From positions 62,001 to 126,000 of the forward strand of contig NZ_MCZK01000097.1 of the NCBI RefSeq assembly GCF_002875945.1: a DNA stretch of 64,000 nt, written 5' to 3'. The stretch is from Vibrio lentus. Lineage in GTDB: Bacteria; Pseudomonadota; Gammaproteobacteria; Enterobacterales; Vibrionaceae. Numbering within the stretch: position 1 is the first letter of the stretch; each line of letters begins with the position of its first letter. Shown here piece by piece: positions 34,118-43,746 of the stretch. The notes below the pieces were generated by a model. It was given only the letters and a program-made list of their open reading frames with translations, was not told the origin of the DNA and made no database searches. The translations under genes and the position numbers were made by a program.

Positions 34118-35788
34118 ATGTATAAGGAATATTTTGGCTTCGTTGAGATGCCATTTTCGATTGTACCAAATTCTCGCTATTTGTTTTTGAGTCAACGTCA
34201 CCAAGAAGCGATGCAGAACCTACAAGCCGGTTTAGGCGAGGGTGGGGGCTTTGCGATGCTTACTGGTGAAGTGGGTACCGGAAAAACAACGGTCGCCAAA
34301 GCGATGTTGTCATCACTCGATAATCAGACTCAAGCTGGCCTTATACTTAACCCTACGTTTTCCAATACGGATTTACTGGAAGCGATTTGTGATGAGTTCG
34401 AGGTCGAGTACCCTGAACGAGCATCGCTAAAACAGCTTAGCCAAGCGATTCATTATTTCCTGTTGGATAACCATGCTGAAGGTATTCAAACCTTACTGGT
34501 TATTGACGAGGCCCAACATCTCGCAGCCGATGTGTTGGAGCAGCTACGCCTTCTAACCAATCTAGAAACAGACAGTCGTAAGTTGTTAAAAGTGCTGTTG
34601 GTTGGTCAACCGGAATTGCAACAGCATTTACAGACCACTCAGCTACGCCAGCTTGCACAGCGCATTACAGGTCGTTATCACTTACTGCCTCTTAATACTG
34701 AAGAGACTGGCAAGTACATCGCGTTTCGTTTGGAAACGGCAGGTGGCGAGCAGATGTTGTTTTCGAATCGTTCTATCAAGCTGATCGCTCAATATACTCA
34801 TGGTATCCCAAGACTGATCAATTTGGTGTGTGATAAAGCCCTGCAATTGGCTTTTCATGATGGTGAGCAAACGCCCTCTAATGAGACGGTTAACCGAGCT
34901 TGTCAGCAGATCATGGCTTTTCAGGCTGATGTGTATCATGTTGAAAAACAGCACGCGGTTACCGTGGCGCCAAAACTACTCAAATATGCCGGTTTAGCGA
35001 CGTTAAGCATTGGCTTAGCCTTTACTACTTTTAATTTTGCCCCGTCATACATAGCGTCATGGCTATCGACTAACACTTCAAACGAAGCTAAAACCGAAGT
35101 GCTGGCACATGCACAACGCTCATTGGTGGCAGATACGGCGAAGTTAGCGGCAGAGCCGAAGCCTTCAAAGTTTGCATTACCACAAGATATTCAACAGCAT
35201 TTAATGCAGGGGACTAACCGTTCTCTTGCGATTAAAGATCTCTATACCTTATGGGGATATCAATCCTCTTTGCGTGATGGTTTGTGTTTAAGTGAACCTC
35301 AGAGTGTGTTCGTGTGTGAGCAACAACAGGCCAACCTAACGGATTTATTGGATCTTGGGGTACCTGTAGTTCTCAACCTTGAACTCAAACAAGAGTCGGT
35401 ATTCGCCGTGCTTTATGGAGAGTCTGACGACTCGGTTGAACTACTCATTAACGAGAAGTTGTTGGTGATGCCTAAGCGCTCGTTAGAGCAAGTGTGGCAA
35501 GGCGATTATGTCGCTATTTGGAAACAACCACTGAGAGAAACCCTAAAAGAGGGTTATCAAGGCGAAGCCGTAACATTATTGGATTTACTGTTGTCTGAAG
35601 TGTTAGGTGAAGTCGTCTCAGGAAATGATGTGTTTGATAATGAATTAAAAATGAAAGTCGAAGCCTTTCAAACTTGGCAGGGGATGTCTGTGGACGGTAT
35701 TGCGGGCAAACGTACATTGGCAAGATTGCAAAGGTTAGCTCAACTGGATTCACCTAAGTTGATGTCACTCGACGGAGGAGCTAGCTAA
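34118..35788 (+). CDS. gspA: General secretion pathway protein A (ExeA-type ATPase)
   Basis: A 556-residue inner-membrane AAA ATPase with a periplasmic peptidoglycan-binding tail, which with GspB remodels or binds peptidoglycan to assemble the type II secretin. Walker A GEVGTGKT is at 50-57 and Walker B LLVIDEAQHL near 130. A membrane helix lies at about 290-310, followed by a C39-like/peptidase-like region and a PG_binding_1 domain (about 500-545, VEAFQTWQGMSVDGIAGKRTLARL). ATG at 34118 follows AGGG; the upstream 30 codons of open frame are unsupported. Its stop overlaps the gspB start by one base. The gsp structural genes are not in this window. Confidence 0.92.
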   Translation: MYKEYFGFVEMPFSIVPNSRYLFLSQRHQEAMQNLQAGLGEGGGFAMLTGEVGTGKTTVAKAMLSSLDNQTQAGLILNPTFSNTDLLEAICDEFEVEYPERASLKQLSQAIHYFLLDNHAEGIQTLLVIDEAQHLAADVLEQLRLLTNLETDSRKLLKVLLVGQPELQQHLQTTQLRQLAQRITGRYHLLPLNTEETGKYIAFRLETAGGEQMLFSNRSIKLIAQYTHGIPRLINLVCDKALQLAFHDGEQTPSNETVNRACQQIMAFQADVYHVEKQHAVTVAPKLLKYAGLATLSIGLAFTTFNFAPSYIASWLSTNTSNEAKTEVLAHAQRSLVADTAKLAAEPKPSKFALPQDIQQHLMQGTNRSLAIKDLYTLWGYQSSLRDGLCLSEPQSVFVCEQQQANLTDLLDLGVPVVLNLELKQESVFAVLYGESDDSVELLINEKLLVMPKRSLEQVWQGDYVAIWKQPLRETLKEGYQGEAVTLLDLLLSEVLGEVVSGNDVFDNELKMKVEAFQTWQGMSVDGIAGKRTLARLQRLAQLDSPKLMSLDGGAS

Positions 35789-36705
35789 TGTCACGCATTA
35801 TGCAAGAGCTCAAACAATCCGAGCTTAGAGGCTACCAAAGCCATCATGTACCTAATTCTGCTGTGGCTATCAGTAAAAAGAGAGGTTCGTCGCTCGCCAT
35901 AGGGCTTCTTCTGCTATTAGTTCCTTCTTTGTTGGTCGGTGGGGCGTTGGTTTATCAATCTTATACTTCCCCAGCTCAAGTACTCAGCCAGTCTACTGAA
36001 TCAATGCCTCCGAAGCCTGAGGATAAAACGATCGCTTCAAAGGCACCAGTAACCAATGAAACCGTGGCAGTCACACAAGATGAGTCGCCATTCTTGATTC
36101 GCACAGCACCGACAAGTAACGAGTTAAAAGCATTGCCGCGTAAAGAGGTGTATGCACAAGTGAATATCAACGGTACCGCTGATATGGATGATTCGAACGC
36201 CATGCTTGCACTTGCTGATGTCTCTGAATCCAGTTCAGAGTTAGGTTCAGAACCTAGTTTAGAGAGCTTTGAATCTTCACCGACACAATCAAATTCACGT
36301 GACAGCAGTAATGAGTTGCAATCAGACCGTGATTTACTGCAAGGACTCGACCTTACTGAGCTACCACCAGACTTAGCATTGAAGCTTGAGTCTATTATGG
36401 AAGATCAACAAAGTGCGCCTGAGCCAATGGATTCTAGACCGGCTACAAGCATGGAATCTCCAGTCATCGAGTTAGAATCTCATGGCAGTAGTTTGTCTGG
36501 GGTGCTACCAAAGTTAGATTTACAAACTCATATGTACTCGAGTAGTGAAACGAAACGTTGGGTCAAAGTGAATGGTCATGAGGTGGCGCAAGGGGATTGG
36601 ATTGGACAAGACATCCAGTTGCTAGAGATTAAGCCACAGTCGGTGATCATCGAGTTTAATCAGCAGAAGATAGAAATCCCAGCTCTGTATGAGTGGAAAG
36701 GCTAG
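35788..36705 (+). CDS. gspB: General secretion pathway protein B (ExeB/PulB-like)
   Basis: A 305-residue partner of GspA. It has a short cytoplasmic N-terminus beginning MSRIMQELKQSELRGYQ, one membrane helix (about 33-53), a long low-complexity Ser/Glu/Pro-rich periplasmic linker (about 60-240), and the conserved GspB C-terminal domain (WVKVNGHEVAQGDWIGQDIQLLEI and later EIPALYEWKG). The overlap with gspA and a strong GGAGGAG site imply coupled synthesis. The linker is expected to diverge rapidly between species. Terminator at 36769. Confidence 0.9.
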   Translation: MSRIMQELKQSELRGYQSHHVPNSAVAISKKRGSSLAIGLLLLLVPSLLVGGALVYQSYTSPAQVLSQSTESMPPKPEDKTIASKAPVTNETVAVTQDESPFLIRTAPTSNELKALPRKEVYAQVNINGTADMDDSNAMLALADVSESSSELGSEPSLESFESSPTQSNSRDSSNELQSDRDLLQGLDLTELPPDLALKLESIMEDQQSAPEPMDSRPATSMESPVIELESHGSSLSGVLPKLDLQTHMYSSSETKRWVKVNGHEVAQGDWIGQDIQLLEIKPQSVIIEFNQQKIEIPALYEWKG

Positions 36706-36768
36706 TGTAATAGGGGTTCGCTTTCCTCTCGCACTGAGTGGATATTTGAACGCGAAACCAAGACAAAT

Positions 36769-36797
36769 AAAAAGGAGCACCGAGGTGCTCCTTTTTT
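36769..36797. terminator. Bidirectional terminator between gspB and the SH3-domain gene
   Basis: AAAAAGGAGCAC (36769-36780), CGAG loop, GTGCTCCTTTTTT (36785-36797). Perfect 12-bp stem serving convergent genes. Confidence 0.9.
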
Positions 36798-36860
36798 GAT
36801 ATTCGATACTGAATTTACTCTGTTTAGCGCAATATAAACCAAACAGGAAAAGCGGTCAGC

Positions 36861-37472
36861 TTACGACCAGCCGTTTGGTGACTTTCTGCGACGAGGCATA
36901 ATGTGCGGAAGGATAAGTCCAAGAAGTAGACCAATACCAGCAACACCACCACCGTACATGAAGTACTTCAGTAGTAGATCATCTTTTTGTGTGTCTAGCT
37001 TAGCGCGTAGCTCACGGTTCTCTGTTTGAGAGCTCGTTAGCTGTTGGCTAATCTCGCTGTAGTTTTGCTCAAGTTCAGCAATTTGCTTGTTACGAGAGTC
37101 TAGAGAGCTCGCTAGGCCAGCTTTCTCGCTGTCTGCACTTTGGCGAGCATTTGCAAGCTTACCTTTTACGTCAGTCAGTTCTTTCTCTAGCTTTGGCATG
37201 CGCAGAGCCATGCTTTCTTGAGTGCTTACAAACTTACTTTCTACCCAGCCTTTACGGCCGCGGTTGTCTTGAACCTGAGTGTAACCCGTGCTCTTGTTAG
37301 TTTGTAGGTAAGTAATCTTTTCACCAGCATCAACACTACCGATAATACGGAATGTGTTGTTTGGGCCAGAATGCATATAAGTAAATAGTTTGTCAGCAAT
37401 ATAACGGTCTTGTGCAAAGGCAGCTGGAGCCGCAAGCATTGCGAGCAAAACTAAGCTAATCAGTTTTTTCAC
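36861..37472 (-). CDS. Exported SH3-domain protein with coiled coil and C-terminal membrane anchor (YgiM-like, TIGR04211)
   Basis: A 203-residue protein: signal peptide (1-20, cleavage after AFA), a bacterial SH3 domain (about 21-85, with the GRKGWVESKFV end), a coiled coil (about 90-165, rich in L, K, E, S and Q), a C-terminal membrane helix (about 170-188) and a basic tail PRRRKS. This matches E. coli YgiM. The start codon is GTG at 37472 with AAGGG upstream. The family is thought to act at the envelope, but the ligand is unknown. The gene lies near ygiF, glnE and cca as in E. coli. Confidence 0.88.
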   Translation of the reverse strand: MKKLISLVLLAMLAAPAAFAQDRYIADKLFTYMHSGPNNTFRIIGSVDAGEKITYLQTNKSTGYTQVQDNRGRKGWVESKFVSTQESMALRMPKLEKELTDVKGKLANARQSADSEKAGLASSLDSRNKQIAELEQNYSEISQQLTSSQTENRELRAKLDTQKDDLLLKYFMYGGGVAGIGLLLGLILPHIMPRRRKSPNGWS

Positions 37473-37563
37473 AGTAAATCCCTTAACGATTCAAATTGGG
37501 TAGGCGTATGAGTCAGCCTCAATGAGCAAATAATATTTAGTTTCTTTATGCGGTGCAACAAAG

Positions 37564-37590
37564 AAGGGAGGCAAAGCCTCCCTTTCTGTG
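37564..37590 (-). terminator. Probable terminator of the pit gene
   Basis: AAGGGAGGC, AAA loop, GCCTCCCTT (37564-37572 / 37576-37584), perfect 9-bp stem about 94 bp after the pit stop. The U-tract on the minus strand is short (CTTTG), so efficiency is uncertain. Confidence 0.65.
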
Positions 37591-37677
37591 CGTTTGAGTC
37601 AATAATGACATGGTATTTACATATCGTTACCGAAGCTCACCGTTTTCTGACGCTAATATTTACTAACGTCAGGGCTA

Positions 37678-38940
37678 TTACATGGTGAACATAGCTTGAA
37701 TTGCGTAGAAGAACACAACTGCAAGTAGTGCACCAGCAGGTAGCGTTACAATCCAAGAAGCAACGATGTTACGCACAACGCCTAGGTTTAGAGCTGCGAT
37801 ACCACGAGCAAAACCTACACCTAATACCGCACCAACCAATGTTTGTGTGGTTGAGATTGGAAGGCCAGTACCTGAAGCAAGAACAACAGTACATGCAGTT
37901 GCAAGCTGAGCTGCGAAACCACGGCTAGGTGTTAGTTCTGTAATGCCAGTACCCACAGTCGCCATTACTTTATGACCCATGGTAGCAAGACCAACAACGA
38001 TACCAATACCACCTAGTGGAAGAATCCACCATGCGATAGTGCTCTTACCTGAGATTTCACCCATGTGCTCAACAGTTGAAACAACAGCAGACAGTGGGCC
38101 AATCGCGTTAGCTACGTCGTTTGAACCGTGTGCGAATGCCATTGCACAAGCTGTGATAACCATAAGTACGCTGAAGATACCTTCAACGCCAGCAAAGCCA
38201 TGGTCTTCTTCGCGGTTAGCAAATTTCTTCTGAATGTATAAGTAACCGCCAATCATGACGAGAGCAGAAACACCTGCTGCCCATAACCATGCTTCAGTGC
38301 CGGTTAGGTGAAGGCCAACGTGCTTAAGACCTTTTTTGATCGTTACAAGTGCAATGACCATTGTCGTAATGAACATGTACACAGGCACAAAACGCTTAGC
38401 GTTAAACAACGGATTTTCTGTATCGAATATCAGTCGTTGGGCACTTACAAAAATGAGATAGGCGAAGATGCCGGAAATCAACGGTGTGACAATCCAACTA
38501 CCCACAATACCTTGAACGCTGTTCCAGTCTACTGCTTCTGTACCTACAGACACACAAGCGAAACCGATGATTGCACCGATGATTGAGTGAGTCGTTGATA
38601 CTGGCCAGCCCATGTATGATGCTAGAAGCAACCATGTACCAGCAGCTAGTAGTGCAGACATCATGCCGTACACAAGTACATCAGGTTGATGAGCGAATAG
38701 AGACGTTTCGATAACACCTTTACGGATCGTGTCTGTTACTTCGCCGCCCGCAAGGTAAGCACCTGCGAATTCAAAGATCATTGCGATAATGATCGCTTGT
38801 TTAACGGTTAGAGCTTTAGAGCCTACTGAAGTGCCCATTGCATTCGCAACGTCATTTGCACCAATACCAATAGCCATCAAGAAACCGAAAGCTGCTGCAA
38901 CAATAATCAGGACAGTGCCGTAGTTAGCAAGGATATCCAT
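37678..38940 (-). CDS. PitA-type inorganic phosphate transporter
   Basis: A 420-residue low-affinity phosphate (metal-phosphate symport) transporter of the PiT family. The two inverted repeats each contain the signature GANDVANAMGT (about 26-40) and HGSNDVANAIGPLSA (about 270-284). Ten or more membrane helices. The gene follows the PhoU-like gene by 128 bp on the same strand, a classic regulator-transporter pair. High-affinity Pst is not in the window. Confidence 0.92.
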   Translation of the reverse strand: MDILANYGTVLIIVAAAFGFLMAIGIGANDVANAMGTSVGSKALTVKQAIIIAMIFEFAGAYLAGGEVTDTIRKGVIETSLFAHQPDVLVYGMMSALLAAGTWLLLASYMGWPVSTTHSIIGAIIGFACVSVGTEAVDWNSVQGIVGSWIVTPLISGIFAYLIFVSAQRLIFDTENPLFNAKRFVPVYMFITTMVIALVTIKKGLKHVGLHLTGTEAWLWAAGVSALVMIGGYLYIQKKFANREEDHGFAGVEGIFSVLMVITACAMAFAHGSNDVANAIGPLSAVVSTVEHMGEISGKSTIAWWILPLGGIGIVVGLATMGHKVMATVGTGITELTPSRGFAAQLATACTVVLASGTGLPISTTQTLVGAVLGVGFARGIAALNLGVVRNIVASWIVTLPAGALLAVVFFYAIQAMFTM

Positions 38941-39068
38941 CGTAATACCTAGTTGTTTGATAACAAGCGGAACAAATTTAGACGCAAAAAACCGCTCAGC
39001 GAGAGGAATACTCAGCGCATAAGTGGTTTGGTTAAAAAGTGCTCTTCGTTATATGGTTAACGTATGAT

Positions 39069-39755
39069 TTAAGATCGAGAAAGCATTACTTCAAGACGAG
39101 CGCCAACACGCTGTGCTTGATCTGCAATACCACCAACCCATTCAAGAATCTTGTACAAGAACATGATGTCAACTGGATTCAGACCTTCTTCTATCGCCAT
39201 CAATTGTTGGCGTAGTTCGATCTGCATCGCGTCCGTGTCATCTTCAATTACATCTAATTGATGAATCATTTCAGCAACGAGTGTTACTTCACGGCCTTTA
39301 AAGCCCGTTTCAAGCAATTCGTCTAATTCATTGATTACGTTTTGTGCTTGGTTCGCTGCATCTAGACAACGTTTAACGTAAGCGATGAAGTTCTGTTGCA
39401 TTGGAGCAGGAATGACAAGTTGACGACCATATACACGGCCAGCAATGTCTTTCGCTAGGTTTGCTAGTTTGTCTTGTTGAGTTAAAAGCTCCAACATGTC
39501 GGTGCGATCAACTGGCATAAACAAACCGCGAGGAAGTTTAAGGCGAATTTCACGTTTTAGTACGTCAGCTTCTTTCTCAAGGTGAGAAATCTGAGCTCGA
39601 ATTTCAGAAGCTTTCTCCCAGTCACCTTTTGAAGAAACTTCAAAGAAATTAACTAGGTGAGAACAACATTCGTTCACGCATACTACGTGACGCTGCAAAG
39701 GTTTAATTGGGGACTTTGCAAATAACCCCATAATTGTATTTACTGGCATGGTCAT
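39069..39755 (-). CDS. PhoU-like DUF47 (TIGR00153) phosphate transport accessory protein
   Basis: A 228-residue all-helical PhoU-like protein of the DUF47 family almost always paired with Pit transporters. Helical repeats contain Glu/Asp-rich metal-binding segments (HLEKEADVLKREI and QLDVIEDDTDAM). It probably tunes phosphate import by the downstream Pit. Start ATG 39755 or the in-frame ATG 39749 (MPVNTIMGLFAKSP) are both compatible with AGGTTGG upstream; the shorter is common in relatives. Confidence 0.88.
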   Translation of the reverse strand: MTMPVNTIMGLFAKSPIKPLQRHVVCVNECCSHLVNFFEVSSKGDWEKASEIRAQISHLEKEADVLKREIRLKLPRGLFMPVDRTDMLELLTQQDKLANLAKDIAGRVYGRQLVIPAPMQQNFIAYVKRCLDAANQAQNVINELDELLETGFKGREVTLVAEMIHQLDVIEDDTDAMQIELRQQLMAIEEGLNPVDIMFLYKILEWVGGIADQAQRVGARLEVMLSRS

Positions 39756-39956
39756 CCAACCTAATAAATAATAACCTTAAAACAACATACACCATATTCA
39801 TGGTGAAATGTTAAGCGATGGCTACAAAGTCGCGCATGTTAACCTAATCAATGTCTCATTAAAACTGTTTTAGATCATCATAAGGGCGATATTTCTGACT
39901 TGCTGACTTTTCAAATTGGCAATATCCTGTCCCTATCTTCACAGAAAGGTATAACT

Positions 39957-41474
39957 ATGGAAACCGAGATAGAACTGAAGTTTTTTGTTTCTCCTGATTT
40001 TTCAGAGACTTTACGCAATAAAATTGCTGAAACTAAAGTACTTCAGCACAGTTGTCGTGAGCTAGGTAACATCTACTTTGACACCCCTGACAACTGGCTA
40101 CGCAAGCACGATACAGGCTTGCGCATTCGACGTTTTGATGACGTGTTTGTACAAACCGTTAAGACCGCAGGTCGTGTGGTTGCTGGCCTGCATCAAAGAC
40201 CAGAATACAACGCAGAACACGACAGCAATGAGCCTAAGTTATCCTTACATCCTGAGGATATTTGGCCAGCAGGTAAGGACATTGAAACCTTACAAGCAGA
40301 GCTGACGCCTTTGTTCTCTACCAACTTCACTCGTGAACAGTGGCTGGTGGGTATGCCTGATGGCAGCCAAGTCGAAGTGGCATTTGACCAAGGTTTTGTC
40401 GAGTCTGGTGGCCTACAAGAACCCATTTGCGAAGTCGAATTAGAACTTAAATCAGGTCAAACCGATGCTCTGTTTACTTTGTCTCGTCAATTCTGCGAGC
40501 AAGGCGGCATGCGCTTAGGCAACCTTAGCAAAGCGGCTAAGGGCTATCGTCTTGCTCAAGGTTATCAAGGAGATGAAGTTACTCCTTTGACATTAGTTGA
40601 TACTGGCAAAACGGATACCGTTGAATCGTGTTTCATTCAATCTTTAGAGCATGCTCTCGCTCATTGGCATTATCACGAGCAGATCTTCACCGAGCGCCAA
40701 TCAATTGAAGCGCTACATGAGATCAGTCACTCGCTGAGTTTTATCCGTCAAACCTTCACTATTTATGGCGGCATCGTGCCAAGACGCGCGAGTGCTATTT
40801 TACGTCAGGAACTAAAGTGGCTTGAGCAAGAGCTCGATTGGCTGAAAAGCTATGACCACTTCGAAGACTTACTGGAAGATAAAGGCCACGTGCTGCGTAA
40901 ACTTGATGCGCGCAAGTTCTTAGTGGCTGAGCTGAAAGAGATGCAGGAACAGCTTCCTGATCGTGAAGACCTGCTTACCTTATTGAGCTCTGCTCGTTAT
41001 ACCGGTTTGTTGCTAGACCTAAGCCGTTGGATCTTGTCTCGTGGTTGGCAGCCATTCTTAGATGAGAAAGCGCGTGAGCAAATGGGTCGTGGTATCGAAT
41101 GGTTTTCCGTGCAGCAACTCGATCGTACATGGGCAGACTTGATGGAAGCTTTCCCGCCAGAGCGAGTTATGACCAGCCAAGCGTACATTGATCAACAATA
41201 CCGTTTGATGCGCAATCTATATTCTGGTGTCGGTTTCGCGAGTTTGTATGACGACGATGAGCGCAACAGCTTCCGTTTGCCATGGGCCGATATGGTGCAA
41301 GGCATTGATGACTTGCTGGCACTTAAAACATTAGAGCCGTTAACTGACAAGTTAGAAGGCGATGAGAAGGTTCAGCTAGAGCGTTGGTTGGCTCGTCAAG
41401 AGGTGTCTATCCTGCATGCTATGGAGCAGACGCGCCAAATCAGTGTCGAAGTTGAGCCATACTGGCAAGACTAG
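39957..41474 (+). CDS. ygiF: Inorganic triphosphatase, CYTH-CHAD protein (YgiF-like)
   Basis: A 505-residue protein with an N-terminal CYTH triphosphate-tunnel domain (signature ETEIELKFF = ExExK at residues 2-8, then the conserved beta strands to about 200) and a C-terminal CHAD domain (about 225-500), a His-rich helical bundle that binds polyphosphate. E. coli YgiF hydrolyses inorganic triphosphate. The ATG at 39957 follows AAAGG; a TTG 19 codons upstream is unsupported. It is longer than E. coli YgiF (433) mainly in the CHAD part. Proximity to the Pit/PhoU-like pair is suggestive of phosphate handling. Confidence 0.9.
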   Translation: METEIELKFFVSPDFSETLRNKIAETKVLQHSCRELGNIYFDTPDNWLRKHDTGLRIRRFDDVFVQTVKTAGRVVAGLHQRPEYNAEHDSNEPKLSLHPEDIWPAGKDIETLQAELTPLFSTNFTREQWLVGMPDGSQVEVAFDQGFVESGGLQEPICEVELELKSGQTDALFTLSRQFCEQGGMRLGNLSKAAKGYRLAQGYQGDEVTPLTLVDTGKTDTVESCFIQSLEHALAHWHYHEQIFTERQSIEALHEISHSLSFIRQTFTIYGGIVPRRASAILRQELKWLEQELDWLKSYDHFEDLLEDKGHVLRKLDARKFLVAELKEMQEQLPDREDLLTLLSSARYTGLLLDLSRWILSRGWQPFLDEKAREQMGRGIEWFSVQQLDRTWADLMEAFPPERVMTSQAYIDQQYRLMRNLYSGVGFASLYDDDERNSFRLPWADMVQGIDDLLALKTLEPLTDKLEGDEKVQLERWLARQEVSILHAMEQTRQISVEVEPYWQD

Positions 41475-41509
41475 ACTCACTGCCGGTATCAAGATAAGTA
41501 TGAATTTTT

Positions 41510-41536
41510 AAATAGGGCTTCGGCCCTATTTTTTTG
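41510..41536. terminator. Terminator with UUCG tetraloop after ygiF
   Basis: AAATAGGGC (41510-41518), TTCG, GCCCTATTT (41523-41531), then TTTTT. The exceptionally stable C(UUCG)G loop is present. The right half overlaps the last codons of the convergent channel gene. Confidence 0.9.
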
Positions 41537-42275
41537 TTTGTTGCTCGAGCTTCTCTAGTCGTTCGAGGATTTTCTGTTGCTGCTCTATGATCTTTTCAAG
41601 ATGCTTCTCTTTGTTTTCAGCCCTTTGATTCTCATGATGAGTAGGAGAGGTGATTAAAGAAGTAATCAAGCCTGAAATCATACCAAACACACCCACGCCA
41701 CAAATAATAACCAAAGACGCCACTAATTTTCCTGAACTCGTTACTGGATAATGGTCGCCATACCCCACAGTACTGATGGTAACGAAAGCCCACCATAAAG
41801 CATCTTGGCCAGTGGTAATGTTGGCATTAGGATCTTTGTGTTCTAACAGAAGTATTGTTCCTGCACCTATGGTTAAGAGAATGACCAGCAGCAGAATGAT
41901 CGAAGCTAGAGTGGTCTCTTTTCGATTGCGAAATAGCTCTCTGAAAACCCGTTTACCCGAGCGCAGAACGAGAATTACACGCAAGATCTGAAAAATGCGA
42001 GCGAAACGAAGCGGCTCGACCATCGGGATGCTTGCTAAGAAATCGATCCAGTGTACTTTTAGGTATTCTTTCTTGTTTTGTGATCTGAATAGATCAATTG
42101 TGAGCTGAAAAAGAAAAACACTACAGATTATAAAATCGAGGCCGATAAGGACTTGTTTCGATTCTTTATCAATCGGTGCAAACAATAAGCCTGAGATCAC
42201 AAATAACGCTAAGAAAGAGAGAATCAGTGATAATAAGCTCATCGGCTTGGTTGTGTCTTTGATACTATTTAACAT
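41526..42275 (-). CDS. Voltage-gated-like potassium channel protein
   Basis: A 249-residue membrane protein of the voltage-gated ion channel superfamily. S1-S4-like helices span about 12-120; helix 4 carries spaced arginines (RFARIFQILRVILVLRSGKR). The pore helix and selectivity filter ISTVGYGDHYP (about 168-178) predict potassium selectivity. S6 is about 187-210, and a charged coiled-coil tail (ENKEKHLEKIIEQQQKILERLEKLEQQ) probably helps tetramer assembly. The stop lies in the ygiF terminator. It is divergent from the chemoreceptor gene with a 97-bp shared promoter region. Physiological role unknown. Confidence 0.87.
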   Translation of the reverse strand: MLNSIKDTTKPMSLLSLILSFLALFVISGLLFAPIDKESKQVLIGLDFIICSVFLFQLTIDLFRSQNKKEYLKVHWIDFLASIPMVEPLRFARIFQILRVILVLRSGKRVFRELFRNRKETTLASIILLLVILLTIGAGTILLLEHKDPNANITTGQDALWWAFVTISTVGYGDHYPVTSSGKLVASLVIICGVGVFGMISGLITSLITSPTHHENQRAENKEKHLEKIIEQQQKILERLEKLEQQTKK

Positions 42276-42372
42276 TCATACGAGGCTCAAAATAAATCGC
42301 GAACTTTGACTGAAATAGCCATCTCGCGGATATAGAAGCCATCAATATATAAGAGTTAATGGAGAACTGACA

Positions 42373-43629
42373 ATGACTAAACTGTCATTCAAGCCGTGGG
42401 AAAGGGTAATCTCTGACGTTCGTCTCGTTCCAAAAATGGTCATGCTGATGATATTCAGCACTATCTTGATCATTTCGAAGCAGCTATGGGACGCGAGCAC
42501 GTTTTACGATTCATTGCTTGCAGTAACGAACAATGCTCAAGTTGCACAGCAGCATTACGAGACTTACCTAGTTCAAGTGGCTTGGCAAACAGCCTTGATG
42601 ATCATTGTGTTTGTGGTTCTTCTATTAGCCGCGGCGCGCGTTATGTTGCGCCAAACTCAATACTTAAATGATGCAATCAAAACTATGGCAGATAAGAACC
42701 TGTCAGTGCCCATTCATATGGATTGTAAAGATGAATACGGCGATGTAGCTCGTGAACTAGAGAAAACACGAGTTCAGTTGCACGACATGGTTAAAGCTCA
42801 GATTGCGTCTTCAGATGAGCTGTTTGCTCTGACGGAAGTGATGACAATCAGCATGTCAGAAACCAAAGACTCGGCTCAAGAAGAGTTCAATGAAATCGAT
42901 CAGTTAGCGACAGCTATGAGCGAAATGACTTCTACCGTACAAACTGTAGCTGAGCATGCACAAAGTGCTTCTTCATTGACTGAACAAGCATCAGGCCAAG
43001 CATTGACGGGTCAGAAGTTCGTTCAGGGTTCTGTCTCTAAGATGAGTGAGCTTTCTTCAGACATCGCAGCCTCTGCTGCAGCGGTAAACCAAGTCGAAGA
43101 GCGTGTTGACTCAATTGGTAGCGTTGTTGGCACTATCCAAGGCATTTCAGAACAAACCAACTTACTGGCATTAAACGCAGCGATTGAAGCGGCGCGTGCG
43201 GGTGAAGCGGGTCGCGGTTTTGCTGTGGTTGCTGATGAGGTTCGTAACCTTGCACAGCGTACCCAACAAGCGACAGTAGAAATTCAGGACATGATCAGCC
43301 ACCTACAAAGCAGTGCCAATTCTGCGGTAGAGCTGATGGAAAAGAGTGTTGTGGAAGCGGCTGAAGGTGTGGATCTGGTGACTAATGCCGGGTCTGAGCT
43401 GGACGGCATCGTGAGCCAAGTAAACCAAATCAATGATATGAACTTCCAGATCGCAACAGCAGCGGGTCAACAGAGCAGTGTGGCTGAAGAGATGAGCGTC
43501 AACCTGACTAATGTTCGTGAGCTTGTTGAAGCATCTGTAGTCGTCGTTGGTGAACTTCTTGAGACTTCTCAGCTTATGGAAAGTAACGCACAAGAACTCG
43601 ACGGCAAGATTAAGCAGTTTAAGGTTTAA
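42373..43629 (+). CDS. Methyl-accepting chemotaxis protein with minimal periplasmic loop
   Basis: A 418-residue chemoreceptor. Two membrane helices (about 20-38 and 72-92) flank a loop of only about 33 residues, too small for a usual ligand domain. A HAMP domain (about 93-145) leads to the cytoplasmic signalling helices; the hairpin tip [38 protein letters not shown] is intact for CheA/CheW coupling. No C-terminal methylation-enzyme pentapeptide. It could sense membrane energy state or interact with other receptors. GGAG precedes the ATG; terminator at 43714. Divergent from the channel gene. Confidence 0.92.
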   Translation: MTKLSFKPWERVISDVRLVPKMVMLMIFSTILIISKQLWDASTFYDSLLAVTNNAQVAQQHYETYLVQVAWQTALMIIVFVVLLLAAARVMLRQTQYLNDAIKTMADKNLSVPIHMDCKDEYGDVARELEKTRVQLHDMVKAQIASSDELFALTEVMTISMSETKDSAQEEFNEIDQLATAMSEMTSTVQTVAEHAQSASSLTEQASGQALTGQKFVQGSVSKMSELSSDIAASAAAVNQVEERVDSIGSVVGTIQGISEQTNLLALNAAIEAARAGEAGRGFAVVADEVRNLAQRTQQATVEIQDMISHLQSSANSAVELMEKSVVEAAEGVDLVTNAGSELDGIVSQVNQINDMNFQIATAAGQQSSVAEEMSVNLTNVRELVEASVVVVGELLETSQLMESNAQELDGKIKQFKV

Positions 43630-43713
43630 TCCTTGGCACTTGGTCCTACCCGTAAAGGCTTATTCTCTGAGACCTTTTCTCAGATATAAGCTCAACCAGA
43701 TAAGTTAATCGAT

Positions 43714-43746
43714 AAAACGCCCACATTGCTAATGTGGGCGTTTTTT
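43714..43746 (+). terminator. Intrinsic terminator of the chemoreceptor gene
   Basis: AAAACGCCCACATT (43714-43727), GCT loop, AATGTGGGCGTTTT (43731-43744), T tract. A perfect 14-bp stem. Confidence 0.9.
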
